Positions 5,239 to 14,185 are shown, counted from the stretch's first letter. The stretch: DNA of 18,944 bases from JAUXLW01 sp964195005 (GCA_964195005.1 CAXMOO010000005.1:1-18944); one strand, 5' to 3'. The notes: generated by a model not told the origin, from the sequence alone. Translations and numbers: made by a program.

Positions 5239-8200
5239 GTGAGAAGATTATGGCTGCCTATCGGCGTGTTAGTTGCGTTCGCCTTCGTGGCGGCCCCTTC
5301 CGCCCCGGCAGCCACCTCAGACGACGAGGTCGGTCTCGTTAATACCGCCAGTGGACAATGGCACTTGCGTGAACCGGATGGTGGCGTTCGGACTTTCTTC
5401 TTCGGCGATCCTGGCGACACACCCTTGCTGGGCGACTGGAACTGTGACGGCGTTGACACCCCGGGGATGTTCCGGCCCGGGTCCGGCCTGGTCTACCTCA
5501 CCAACTCCAACCCGGCTGAAGGTAGCGCTCCCTTGGCCGACGTCTCCTACTTCGTCGGAGGGGCCGGGGATCGACCGATCGCCGGCGACTTCAACGGCGA
5601 TGGTTGCGACACGGTCGCCATCTACCGTTTCGGCAAAGTTTTTATTCGCAATAGCCTCACCACCGGGCCGGCCCACTGGGTCTATTTCTTCGGCCGGAAC
5701 TCGGATGAGCCCTTCGCGGGCGATTTCGACGGCGACGGTGTAGATACGATCGGAGTGTTTCGAACCAGCACCGGCCTCGTTTACTACACGAACGAAAACC
5801 CTCCCAGTCCGCAAAATGCCCCGCTCGTCGCTTCCACCGCCAACCTGTTCTTTTTTGGTGTCGGCTCTGACAAGTTCTTTCCGGGGGATTGGGACGGTGA
5901 TGGAACCGATACGGTCGCAATATTCCGGCCGAGCAACACCACGGTTTTTCTCCGCAACTCCAACACCACAGGCCCGGCCGACAACTCGTTTTCCTTCGGA
6001 CAGGCCGGATGGATGCCGGTGTCGGGAGATTTTGAGCTTCGCAAAGCCAGCCTCACTCCCAGTACATCTGAGCTCGATGTTGGTCCGGCCGGGCTCCGGG
6101 CCTCGTCGAGGGCGAACATCGTCCTGAGTTACGTGTCGGGGGGAGGCGACGCCCCACTTTTCATAACCGATGTAGAGGTAGGCGGCCGACATTCCGGCCA
6201 GTTCATCGTGACGCCGCCCGCGGATCCCAACATCGGGCCGGGTGAGACGAGGAAAGTTTTTGTTCGGCTGGCACCAACCTCGGTAGGAGTGAAGCGAGCC
6301 TTCGTCCGTATTCATCACACGGGCGTCAACTCTCCGCTGATTGTGGATATCACCGGCCAGGCTGGCTACCGGGTCAACGCCGGCGGAGAAGCGGTGGGGA
6401 GTTGGGAAGCGGACAATCCCGTCTATACCCCCGGCGGCTTTGTCGGGCCTCAGTCGACGCAAGACGTGTCGGGCCCCGCAACCCCGGGCCAGGTTTTCGA
6501 GCAGTACCGCTTCGGTGCTCAAGCTTGGGATTTTCCTGTGGTCCCCGGCGCCTACAGGGTGAATCTCTACTTCGCGGAAACCTTTCCCGGCACTCAATTC
6601 GCCGGCGCACGCCGTTTCGATGTCGCCATCGAGGGCGAGACAGTCCTTCCCGAGTTCGATATATTCGCCGCGGCTGGTGGAGGCTATGCGGGGATCGTTC
6701 GCAGTTTCGATCTCGTTAGTGACGCCAATCTCGACATTGATTTCTCGGTCCTGGTCAATAGTCCGGCAATTCAGGCCATCGAGATCATCCCCACCCCGGC
6801 CTGGCGGCGTCTCGGGGCCAGCCCTGGAGAAGCGCAGTTCGGCTCGATTGCCGTCGGGGGAACGCAGCGTAGGACCATCAAAGTGGTTCATCTCGGTGAG
6901 CCGGGCACCGCCTCAATCACGACTCTGCCTATGCGTTTGTTGGGAACCGATGCCGACCAATTCAGGTTCATCTCGGGCGGCGGGGCCCAGACGCTGGCGC
7001 CAGGAGGGGTGGCGGAGGTCGTAGTGGAGTACGCCCCCAATCGGGCCGGCACAGCCTCGGCTTTGCTCGATGTCCGTCACGATGGGGTTCAGTCCCCATT
7101 GCAGGTTGATCTACTGGGCGCAGCTGATGACGTCACGGTATATCGAATCAATAACGGCGGCGACCGGCTCGGTGGTGCCGAGCCGTGGATTCCGGATGAG
7201 CCTTTCGTCGTTGCCGGCTCGCCTCGTGGCGAGACGTCCACCGCGACTGCGATCGACACGTCGGATCCGTCAATCCCGAGCGGGACGAGGGTGGCTATGT
7301 TGCGAACGGAGGCCTTTGGGTCCAGCTCGGCGCCGTTGTCGTATGACTTACCGATTGCCAACGGGCCGTATGAGGTCAGGTTCTACTTCGCTGAGATTGT
7401 CCAGAGCGGGCCCAACCAGCGCTTCTTCGATGTGAGGGTCGAGGGCGCCCTAGCGGTGAACAACCTCGATGTCTTCGCCACCGCCGGTGGCAAGTTCAAG
7501 GCAATCATGGTCCCGGTCCAGACAAATGTTGCGGGGGGAGTGCTCGACATTGGCTTCGTCCCCCAATCGGGGGGGAACCTTCCGATTATCCATGGGATTG
7601 AGGTGGTCAACAAGGTGGGGCCGCCGGTGATTGAAGCAAGCCCGGTGAGTCTCACGTTCGGTCCCGTGGCTACTAATGGGGTCCAGACCAGCGAGGTCGC
7701 GATTGTCAATGCCGGCGCAGCAGCCAGCCCCAGCCTGGTAATCGAGGCGGCCAGCATTACCGGTCCCAACAAGAACCGGTTCCAGCTGCTAACCGACCTG
7801 GTCGGCGCGATACCGCCCGGCAACCAGGCTGCAGCGTCGATCCGGTTCACTTCGTCGGGGCCGCTCGACAAGGTCGCCACGCTGGTGATCACCTACAACA
7901 ACGGTAAGACCTTCCGCGTGGAGCTCACGGGCCTGGTCAATGATCCGCCCATGCTCGGGAACATCCCCAACCGGACGGTGGCCGAAGGTACCGCGATGGT
8001 CCCCCTCAACCCGTCGACGTTCGACGCCAATCTCGACAGCGTGAGCTATTCGGTCACTGGACTGCCCGTTTGGGCGACATTCGTTGACAACGGAGATGGG
8101 ACGGCCCAGATCACAGGAACCCCGGGCTTCGCCGACAGTGGCTTCAGTGTGGTCACCGTTACCGTGACGGATGAAGGCGGCCTTACCGACTCGGACGTTT

Positions 8201-9264
8201 TCACAATCTCGGTGGTCAACACCAACCGGCCTCCCGTTTTTAGCCAGAACCTTGTGGGTCGCACTGACGGCGAAGGCGACACAATAAGCATTTCCGCCGA
8301 AGCGACGGATCCCGATGGCGACACGCTGACCTGGAGCGCGACGGGGCTTCCTCCGGGCATAACCATCGCCCCCGGCAGTGGGTTGATTTCCGGAGTTCTG
8401 TCCTCAACAGCGGCCGCCGGCAGCCCTTACTCAACTCAAATAACGGTGTCCGATGGCTTGGGAGGCGCCGACCTCGATGCCTTCGCCTGGACCGTGACCG
8501 AGGCGTTCTCGTTGTCGGTGGCGAAGGATGGGACGGGTTCGGGAACTGTGTCTTCTGCGCCGGCAGGGATTAGTTGTGGTGCGACTTGTGATGCAGATTT
8601 TGTCGCGGGGTCGTCTGTCACCCTGACGGCTTCTCCTGCGGCTGGTTCGTCGTTTACTGGTTGGAATGGTGCCGGGTGTGCTTCGGCTGGTACTGGTCCG
8701 TGTGTGGTGTTGATGAATGCTGCCAAGTCGACCACGGCGACCTTTACGTTGGATCCATTCTCGTTGACGGTGTCCAAGGATGGGACGGGTGTGGGGACGG
8801 TTACGTCTTCGCCGGCGGGGATCAATTGTGGGGGGGATTGTTCCGAGGTGTATGGCTTCAACCAGTCGGTGACGTTGACGGCGGTGGCTGATGCTGGTTC
8901 GTCGTTTGCTGGTTGGTCGGGTAGTTCGGGTTGTGCTGGTACTGATACGTGTGTGGTGACGATGGATGCCGCTAAGGAAGCGATCGCCACTTACACGTTG
9001 GATCCGGTGTTCTTTACGTTGACGGTTACGCCGGCGGGTGCTGGGTCGGGGGATGTGACGGCTGATTCCGGGTCGATCGATTGTCCGGATGTGGATTGTA
9101 CGGATGATTACTTGGATGGGACCGTGGTGACGTTGACGGCGGTGGCTGATGCTGGTTCGTCGTTTGCTGGTTGGTCGGGGAGTTCGGGTTGTGCTGGTAT
9201 TAATACGTGTGTGGTGACGATGGATGCCGCTAAGGAAGCGATCGCCACTTACACGTCTCCATGA
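5239..9264 (+). CDS. Large secreted multidomain protein (propeller, ASH, malectin, putative-Ig, Cys-rich repeats)
   Basis: The protein has 1341 residues and starts at a GTG with GGGAG 7 bases upstream. A signal peptide (MRRLWLPIGVLVAF..., APA at 22-24) directs export. Residues 30-267 are a propeller-like array with four DxDxDG calcium-type loops (GDWNCDGVD, GDFNGDGCD, GDFDGDGVD, GDWDGDGTD). Next come an ASH-type (choice-of-anchor) domain (268-375), a malectin-like domain (376-518, YRVNAGG...YRVNLYFAE...AIEIIP), a second ASH (519-630), a second malectin (631-792), and a third ASH-like domain (793-900). Two putative-Ig/cadherin-like modules follow (901-995 and 996-1088), then three Cys-rich repeats of the InlB/flagellar-like type (1089-1341), each with FxGW and four Cys. 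Malectin domains bind carbohydrate, and the whole suggests a cell-surface or matrix adhesin. No sorting signal, PEP-CTERM or transmembrane tail is seen, so retention is unexplained. No catalytic domain was recognised. Confidence 0.85.
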   Translation: MRRLWLPIGVLVAFAFVAAPSAPAATSDDEVGLVNTASGQWHLREPDGGVRTFFFGDPGDTPLLGDWNCDGVDTPGMFRPGSGLVYLTNSNPAEGSAPLADVSYFVGGAGDRPIAGDFNGDGCDTVAIYRFGKVFIRNSLTTGPAHWVYFFGRNSDEPFAGDFDGDGVDTIGVFRTSTGLVYYTNENPPSPQNAPLVASTANLFFFGVGSDKFFPGDWDGDGTDTVAIFRPSNTTVFLRNSNTTGPADNSFSFGQAGWMPVSGDFELRKASLTPSTSELDVGPAGLRASSRANIVLSYVSGGGDAPLFITDVEVGGRHSGQFIVTPPADPNIGPGETRKVFVRLAPTSVGVKRAFVRIHHTGVNSPLIVDITGQAGYRVNAGGEAVGSWEADNPVYTPGGFVGPQSTQDVSGPATPGQVFEQYRFGAQAWDFPVVPGAYRVNLYFAETFPGTQFAGARRFDVAIEGETVLPEFDIFAAAGGGYAGIVRSFDLVSDANLDIDFSVLVNSPAIQAIEIIPTPAWRRLGASPGEAQFGSIAVGGTQRRTIKVVHLGEPGTASITTLPMRLLGTDADQFRFISGGGAQTLAPGGVAEVVVEYAPNRAGTASALLDVRHDGVQSPLQVDLLGAADDVTVYRINNGGDRLGGAEPWIPDEPFVVAGSPRGETSTATAIDTSDPSIPSGTRVAMLRTEAFGSSSAPLSYDLPIANGPYEVRFYFAEIVQSGPNQRFFDVRVEGALAVNNLDVFATAGGKFKAIMVPVQTNVAGGVLDIGFVPQSGGNLPIIHGIEVVNKVGPPVIEASPVSLTFGPVATNGVQTSEVAIVNAGAAASPSLVIEAASITGPNKNRFQLLTDLVGAIPPGNQAAASIRFTSSGPLDKVATLVITYNNGKTFRVELTGLVNDPPMLGNIPNRTVAEGTAMVPLNPSTFDANLDSVSYSVTGLPVWATFVDNGDGTAQITGTPGFADSGFSVVTVTVTDEGGLTDSDVFTISVVNTNRPPVFSQNLVGRTDGEGDTISISAEATDPDGDTLTWSATGLPPGITIAPGSGLISGVLSSTAAAGSPYSTQITVSDGLGGADLDAFAWTVTEAFSLSVAKDGTGSGTVSSAPAGISCGATCDADFVAGSSVTLTASPAAGSSFTGWNGAGCASAGTGPCVVLMNAAKSTTATFTLDPFSLTVSKDGTGVGTVTSSPAGINCGGDCSEVYGFNQSVTLTAVADAGSSFAGWSGSSGCAGTDTCVVTMDAAKEAIATYTLDPVFFTLTVTPAGAGSGDVTADSGSIDCPDVDCTDDYLDGTVVTLTAVADAGSSFAGWSGSSGCAGINTCVVTMDAAKEAIATYTSP
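8869..8997 (+). repeat. 129-base near-identical repeat, copy 1
   Basis: This stretch encodes the second half of the second Cys-rich repeat. It recurs at 9127-9255 with only 3 differing bases, an offset of 258 bases. Synonymous sites are conserved too, which points to recent duplication or gene conversion rather than selection on the protein alone. Confidence 0.9.
9127..9255 (+). repeat. 129-base near-identical repeat, copy 2
   Basis: This is the second copy of the segment at 8869-8997, in the last Cys-rich repeat of the secreted protein. The differences turn GGT to GGG in one Gly codon and ThrAsp to IleAsn. The protein ends three codons after the repeat (Ser-Pro-stop), followed at once by a second TGA in frame. 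Confidence 0.9.
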
Positions 9265-9330
9265 TGAACCCACTTCGCTCACGACGCACACTGTGGTCGA
9301 CAACTACTTTCTGTGCACAAAGCGGAACCG

Positions 9331-9336
9331 TAATAC
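9331..9336 (+). promoter_or_regulatory. Possible -10 element before the SAF-domain oxidoreductase gene
   Basis: TAATAC (overlapping an alternative TACACT at 9334-9339) is the best -10-like sequence in the 117-base gap after the secreted-protein gene. No good -35 is seen 16 to 18 bases upstream. The leader would then be about 40 bases, with CAGG 4 bases before the ATG at 9382. Confidence 0.25.
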
Positions 9337-9381
9337 ACTGCTAACCAGGCAGAGAGAACCAGTGAGAGGGAAAACAGGTCA

Positions 9382-10647
9382 ATGGGAGTAATGCGACGGC
9401 TAGCACGCGAGCGAGCAGGTGACGACCTGCGAGTTGTGCTGATCGGCGCCGGGTTCGTCGGTCGCAACCTCGTGTATCAACTCGACTTCACGCCGGGCAT
9501 GCGTCCTGCTCTTATCGTTAACCGCACGCCGGCCAACGCTGTAGACGCTTATCGCCGCGCCGGCTACTCGCTAGACGACATCGTGGTGAGTGACGACGTC
9601 AAAGTGCTTTCAGACGCCATTCAGGCCGGTAAGCCAACCGTCACCTACTCGCTCGAGGCGATGTGTCAGCTCGAAGACGTCGAGATCGTCATGGAAGTGA
9701 CGGGCTCGAACGAATATGGGGCCGTTGCCATCCGGGCGGCATTGGAGGCCGGCAAGGACGTAGTGTCGATGAACGCCGAGTCCGACGCCACGGTGGGCTA
9801 TCTCCTCAAAGACATTGCCGAGAAGAATGGGGCCGTCTACACGATCGCCGACGGTGATCAGCCCGGAGTGCTGGCCCGTCTCATCGAATTTGTGGAAGGG
9901 GCCGGCTTCGAGCTCGTGACTGCGGTGAATTGCAAGGGGTTCATGGACGTTCACGCCACTCCGGAAAGTATCAAGGAATGGTCCGTCAGCCAGGGGACCT
10001 CACTGGCTATGACTACGTCCTTTACCGACGGCACCAAGATGAATATCGAAAATGCCGTCGTCGCCAACGCCTTCCATCTGCTTCCCGAGAAAAGAGGCAT
10101 GCATGGGGTCAGGACCGAGCTGGCCACCGTCACCGCCGACATGACGGCGGCTCTCAATGGGCATGGCTCCGTCGATTACACACTCGGAGGCGACTTTGCG
10201 GGCGGCGTGTTTGTCATCGGATATAACGAGAGCCCCGACCTCGTGCAACCGGCATTGAAGTTTCTGAAGATGGGCGATGGGCCGTACTACACGTTCTACC
10301 GGCCCTATCACCTGGTTCACATCGAGGTGCCGGTCTCAATCGCTGAGGTGTACCTCTACCGCGAGCCGACTATTGTGACGGCCGGCCCGTTTGTCGCCGA
10401 CACGGTGGCCCTCGCCAAGAAGGACCTGGAACCGGGAGATGTGCTTGATGGGTTTGGTGGCTGGACCGTCTACGGCGAGATCGACAGGATCGAGAACACC
10501 GAAGGGCTGCTGCCAATCGGCCTGGCCGAGCACGCCCGGATCGTCAAGCCGGTCGCGATGGATGCGCCGATCACTCTCGATGATGTCGAGCTTGACGAGG
10601 AGCGACCTCTGGTCAAGATGCGTCGCGAGCAGGACGCTCTTTCCTAA
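9382..10647 (+). CDS. Homoserine-dehydrogenase-like NAD(P) oxidoreductase with C-terminal SAF domain
   Basis: The 421-residue protein opens with a Rossmann fold: VVLIGAGFVGRNLVYQL (18-34) holds the dinucleotide GxGxxG. DVEIVMEVTGSNEYGAVAIRAALEAGKDVVSMNAE (99-133) is the matching second half found in homoserine-dehydrogenase-type NAD-binding domains. The central part (about 150-335) contains IADGDQPGV and NCKGFMDVHATPES. The last 80 residues (VALAKKDLEPGDVLDGFGGWTVYGEID...GLLPIGLAEHARIVKPV) form a SAF domain, the fold shared with sialate synthase antifreeze-like and FlgA proteins. Proteins of this architecture are often mislabelled as homoserine dehydrogenase or FlgA; some occur in sugar-acid catabolism. 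The canonical homoserine dehydrogenase C-terminus and ACT domain are absent, so a role in threonine synthesis is unlikely. The substrate is unknown. The gene follows the secreted-protein gene by 117 bases and converges on the permease gene with 31 bases between. Confidence 0.8.
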   Translation: MGVMRRLARERAGDDLRVVLIGAGFVGRNLVYQLDFTPGMRPALIVNRTPANAVDAYRRAGYSLDDIVVSDDVKVLSDAIQAGKPTVTYSLEAMCQLEDVEIVMEVTGSNEYGAVAIRAALEAGKDVVSMNAESDATVGYLLKDIAEKNGAVYTIADGDQPGVLARLIEFVEGAGFELVTAVNCKGFMDVHATPESIKEWSVSQGTSLAMTTSFTDGTKMNIENAVVANAFHLLPEKRGMHGVRTELATVTADMTAALNGHGSVDYTLGGDFAGGVFVIGYNESPDLVQPALKFLKMGDGPYYTFYRPYHLVHIEVPVSIAEVYLYREPTIVTAGPFVADTVALAKKDLEPGDVLDGFGGWTVYGEIDRIENTEGLLPIGLAEHARIVKPVAMDAPITLDDVELDEERPLVKMRREQDALS

Positions 10648-10678
10648 GAGGCTGCTCGGCAATCCATACCTCTCTACG

Positions 10679-12439
10679 TCACCACAGCACCGGGGTCAGC
10701 AGCACCGTCACTGCCACGACGGTTGCCGTCAGTGGCACTCCAAGCCGGGAGTAGTCGCTGAAGCGATAGCCGCCGGGGCCGTACACCATTGTGTTGGTCT
10801 GATATCCGATCGGTGAGAGGAAGGATGCCGACGCGGCAATGGCGATGGCAATTGCAAAGCCACGGGGATCTTCCCCCACCTGTTGGGCTGTTGCCAGCGC
10901 GATCGGCACCATGATGGCTGCCGCGGCAGCGTTGCTGACCAGCTCGGTCAGCACGATGGTGGCCAATACCAGTCCCAGCAAAGTCCCGGCGTCCCCCCAG
11001 CCTCCGAACGCATCGACCATTAGGTCGGCGATCTTGTTGGCCAGCCCCGACTCGGTGGCCGCCCGGCCGAGCCCGAGGGCGGCAGCTATCAGCAGAACCA
11101 CGTCGAGGTTCACCGCCCGTCGGGCTTCACCCAGAGTCAGCACCTGGCCGATGACCAGAAGGAAAGAGCCCACGAGTGAAGCTTCCAACAGCGTTACTAC
11201 TCCGGTAGTCGCACTCACGACGATCCCGGCGATCACCAGCCCCACCCAGACGGCCCGATTGCTGCTCACGGGCGGGGTGCTGTCCAGGGGTGAGACCAGC
11301 AAGAAGTCGTTACGGTCGTACCATCGGGAACGGAAGTCCCGGTCGGCCAAAATCAACAGGGTGTCGCCGACGCGGACCGGGACCTGACCCAACTTGCCCT
11401 CCACCCTGTGGCCGGCCCGATGGATCGCGACAACCGCAGCTTGATATCGGCTGCGGAACCCGGCTTCTCGCAAAGTGCTGCCCACCAGGGGCGAGGAGGC
11501 GCCCACCACCACTTCGAAGAAGGCGCTCTGCCCGCTGTCGAATCCACCGTCTTGATGGGCTGCCGGGACCAGGCCCCGAGTGGCCTGAAGGTCGACGACA
11601 TTGTCCGCCTTGCCGACGAACCGAAGCCGGTCGCCGCCATGCAGAACCAGTGTCGGGCTGGCCGGCGCTATCAGGTCGCCGAACCGCTCCACCTGCACCA
11701 GGAAAACGCCTGCCAGATGTCGCAAGCCTCCACCTTCAACCGTGGCGCCGTCGATGGGGCCTCCCGGCTCGACCTCCATGTCCACGACGAACTCGCGCAC
11801 GGTGTCTTGCAAATCGCTTCGGGCTGGCGGTCGGGATGGGAGCAGGCGCGGAGCCAGGGTTATCAGAACCAGCAGACCTCCTATGGCAACCGGGACGCCC
11901 AGCTTCGAGATCTCGAAAACCCCTATGGGCTCAAGCGAGCCTTCTTCCAGGATGCCGGAGACGACAAGGTTGGTCGAGGTGCCGATCACCGTTATCAATC
12001 CTCCGAGGATGGCCGCGAAAGAAAGCGGCATGAGAAAACGAGCCGGCGAACGCTGGCGCCGCTCAGCCCAGGCACTCACCTGGGGGACGAGCATCGCCAC
12101 AATTGGGGTGTTGTTGAGAAACGCCGACGATGCCGCCACTGGTACGACGAGGCGTCCCAGGGCCCGTCGCGGCCCGGCTTCGCTGGTGAGCATGGACGAG
12201 ACCAGCGGTTGTAGGGCGCCGGTTTTCTCCACTGCCCGCGCCACTATGAAGAGCGCTGCCACCGTCAAAGGAGCCGGGTTGGAGAAGCCGGACAGGGCCT
12301 GGTCGGTATCGACCACTCCGGCCAGGAGGAGGGCGACCACCGCCGCCATCAAGGTTGCTGCCGGCGCCAGCCAATCCCTAACCATCACCAGGATGGCAAC
12401 CAGGATGACGCCGAGAGTCAGCCAGCCTTCCCAAGCCAT
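10679..12439 (-). CDS. SLC13/DASS-type permease with two TrkA-C domains, probable sulfate transporter
   Basis: The 586-residue membrane protein has the two-half layout of the divalent anion:Na+ symporter family. The N-terminal half (about 1-205) has five or six hydrophobic segments and the SAFLNNTPIVAMLVP hairpin. A cytoplasmic insert (about 210-385) follows, with two TrkA-C/RCK-C domains: GGPIDGATVEGGG...LVLHGGDRLRFVG, then SPLVGSTLREAGFRSRYQA...VRVGDTLLILAD. The C-terminal half carries TELVSNAAAAAIMVPIALA, the second substrate-binding hairpin, and ends at PLTATVVAVTVLLTPVLW. The ATG is 15 bases after the stop of the ATP sulfurylase-APS kinase gene, so the two form an operon. That context makes sulfate the likely cargo, although the family also carries dicarboxylates and other anions. 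The TrkA-C domains suggest gating by a nucleotide or other ligand. Confidence 0.85.
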   Translation of the reverse strand: MAWEGWLTLGVILVAILVMVRDWLAPAATLMAAVVALLLAGVVDTDQALSGFSNPAPLTVAALFIVARAVEKTGALQPLVSSMLTSEAGPRRALGRLVVPVAASSAFLNNTPIVAMLVPQVSAWAERRQRSPARFLMPLSFAAILGGLITVIGTSTNLVVSGILEEGSLEPIGVFEISKLGVPVAIGGLLVLITLAPRLLPSRPPARSDLQDTVREFVVDMEVEPGGPIDGATVEGGGLRHLAGVFLVQVERFGDLIAPASPTLVLHGGDRLRFVGKADNVVDLQATRGLVPAAHQDGGFDSGQSAFFEVVVGASSPLVGSTLREAGFRSRYQAAVVAIHRAGHRVEGKLGQVPVRVGDTLLILADRDFRSRWYDRNDFLLVSPLDSTPPVSSNRAVWVGLVIAGIVVSATTGVVTLLEASLVGSFLLVIGQVLTLGEARRAVNLDVVLLIAAALGLGRAATESGLANKIADLMVDAFGGWGDAGTLLGLVLATIVLTELVSNAAAAAIMVPIALATAQQVGEDPRGFAIAIAIAASASFLSPIGYQTNTMVYGPGGYRFSDYSRLGVPLTATVVAVTVLLTPVLW

Positions 12440-12454
12440 GGGGCCCTCGTTTCG

Positions 12455-14185
12455 TTAGGGGTTCTGGTCGGCTCCGATGTAGCCCTCGGCCTCCAGGTGG
12501 AGGATGATCTGCTGGGCGGCCTCCGAGGGACGCATTTGCGTGGTGTCGATGGTGATCTCGGCATCAGCCGGCTCCTCGTAGGGGTCTGAGATTCCAGTGA
12601 ACTCCTTGATGATGCCCTCCCGGGCCTTGGCATAGAGGCCTTTCCGGTCCCTGGCCTCGCACACCTCGAGGGGAGTGGCGACATGTACGAGGTTGAATCC
12701 ACCGACCGGATCAATCATTTCCCGCACCTGCATGCGTGTGTGGTCGTAGGGAGCGATGGGGGCGCATATAGCGATGCCGCCGTTTTTGGTGATCTCTGAA
12801 GCCACCCAGCCGATGCGGCGAATGTTGATGTCACGGTGCTCTTTGGAGAAGCCAAGCTCGGAGGAGAGATTCTGGCGGACGAGATCTCCGTCGAGCAGGG
12901 TGACGGGCCGCCCGCCCATCTCCAGGAGCCTCACCATCAGCGCGTTGGCGATGGTGGACTTGCCCGAGCCCGAGAGTCCGGTCATGAACACGGTGAACCC
13001 TTGCTTGTCGCGGGGGCGGTGGGTCTTGCGCAGCTCCTCAACCACATCGGGGTAGGAGAACCACTCGGGAATGTCTCTGCCGTCGGCCAATCGCTCCCGC
13101 AGTTCGGTGCCCGAGATGGAGAGGGTCCGTACGTCGTCGGGTATCTCGTCGATCGGCTGATAGGAATCGTCGTCCGGGATGTAGACCATCATCCGGAACG
13201 GCACCATCTCTACACCGATCTCTTCCTCGTGCCGGCGGAGGAGCTCCTGAGCATCGTACGGCCCGTAGAACGGCTCACCAGAGGCATCGGATCCCGGCCC
13301 GGCGTGATCGCGGCCGACGATGAAATGTGTGCAACCGTAGTTCTTGCGGATGATCGCGTGCCACACCGCCTCGCGCGGCCCGCCCATCCGCATGGCCAGC
13401 GGCAGCAGTGCCAGCTTGGCGGTGTATTGCGGGTAATGATCGAGTGTCGATTGGTAGCAGCGCACCCGTGTGTAGTGATCGATGTCGCCCGGTTTGGTCA
13501 TTCCCACGACCGGGTGGATCAAGAGGTTGGCTTCGACGTCTTTGGCAGCCCGCAACGTGATTTCCTGGTGAGCTCGATGCATGGGATTACGCGTCTGGAA
13601 CGCGACAACCCGGCGCCAGCCGGCTCTGGCGAACTCGGCCCGCAGGTCGGCGGGCGAGGCACGCAAAGCTCGGAAGTCGTAGTGCACCGGCAGTTGGAGA
13701 CCTTCGAGGCGACCGCCGACGTAATACGGGTGGGAATTCCGTTCCAGATAGCCGGCGCCGGGATGGTCCGGATCGGTGGTGCCGAACACTGCCGCCGCCT
13801 CGGCCTTCCGATCAGGCTGCCATACGTCCTCGACCTGAAGGACGGCGATAAGAACCCCCTCGGGATCCCGGAGCTCCAGCTCACCGCCGGAACCCACCTC
13901 CTTAGCGGTCTCCTCGTCAACGTCCAGAGTTACGGGAATCGGCCAGAGAGTCCCGCCTGCCAGCCTCATTTCGTTGGTGACGGACACGTAATCAGCCTGA
14001 TTCATGAAACCGGTCAGCGGTGAGAACCCGCCGTTGAGCAGCAGCTCGATGTCGTTCATTTGCCGGGAGGTCAGGCTCCACTCCGGTGCCGAGCGGCCGG
14101 GGGCCTTCAGCTCATCAGCGCGGGCTTCATCCACCAGGAGGTCGATCAATTGCCCGCCGTGAGGTGCGATGAGGTTGTCGGGCAT
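12455..14185 (-). CDS. Bifunctional sulfate adenylyltransferase/adenylylsulfate kinase
   Basis: The 576-residue fusion activates sulfate in two steps: ATP sulfurylase makes APS, then APS kinase makes PAPS. Residues 1-390 are the sulfurylase, including a PUA-like N-terminal part (MNDIELLLNGGFSPLTGFM), the nucleotide motif QTRNPMHRAH (197-206) and GRDHAGPG (291-298). Residues about 395-570 are the kinase, with P-loop GLSGSGKST (403-411), LDGDLVRQNLSSELGFS (431-447), and the APS-binding RDINIRRIGWVA and KGLYAKAREG segments. Both active sites look intact. A strong AAGGAGA lies 5 bases before the ATG. The order, sulfurylase first, differs from the animal PAPS synthases. The permease gene follows after 15 bases, and fxsA precedes by 72. 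No PAPS or APS reductase is in view, so assimilation is likely but not proven. Confidence 0.95.
   Translation of the reverse strand: MPDNLIAPHGGQLIDLLVDEARADELKAPGRSAPEWSLTSRQMNDIELLLNGGFSPLTGFMNQADYVSVTNEMRLAGGTLWPIPVTLDVDEETAKEVGSGGELELRDPEGVLIAVLQVEDVWQPDRKAEAAAVFGTTDPDHPGAGYLERNSHPYYVGGRLEGLQLPVHYDFRALRASPADLRAEFARAGWRRVVAFQTRNPMHRAHQEITLRAAKDVEANLLIHPVVGMTKPGDIDHYTRVRCYQSTLDHYPQYTAKLALLPLAMRMGGPREAVWHAIIRKNYGCTHFIVGRDHAGPGSDASGEPFYGPYDAQELLRRHEEEIGVEMVPFRMMVYIPDDDSYQPIDEIPDDVRTLSISGTELRERLADGRDIPEWFSYPDVVEELRKTHRPRDKQGFTVFMTGLSGSGKSTIANALMVRLLEMGGRPVTLLDGDLVRQNLSSELGFSKEHRDINIRRIGWVASEITKNGGIAICAPIAPYDHTRMQVREMIDPVGGFNLVHVATPLEVCEARDRKGLYAKAREGIIKEFTGISDPYEEPADAEITIDTTQMRPSEAAQQIILHLEAEGYIGADQNP

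Noticed and set aside
5317..6891. A 524-codon open frame antisense to the secreted-protein gene
   Set aside because: It is a GC-driven shadow: the protein resembles no family, while the sense frame has a signal peptide and clear domains over the same bases.
8431..9303. A 290-codon Arg/Thr/Ser-rich frame antisense to the Cys-rich repeats
   Set aside because: Its repetitive composition is just the complement of the repeated sense codons.
12836..14023. A 395-codon open frame opposite the ATP sulfurylase-APS kinase gene
   Set aside because: The minus-strand frame has both intact enzyme active sites; the plus-strand product has no recognisable motif or ribosome site.
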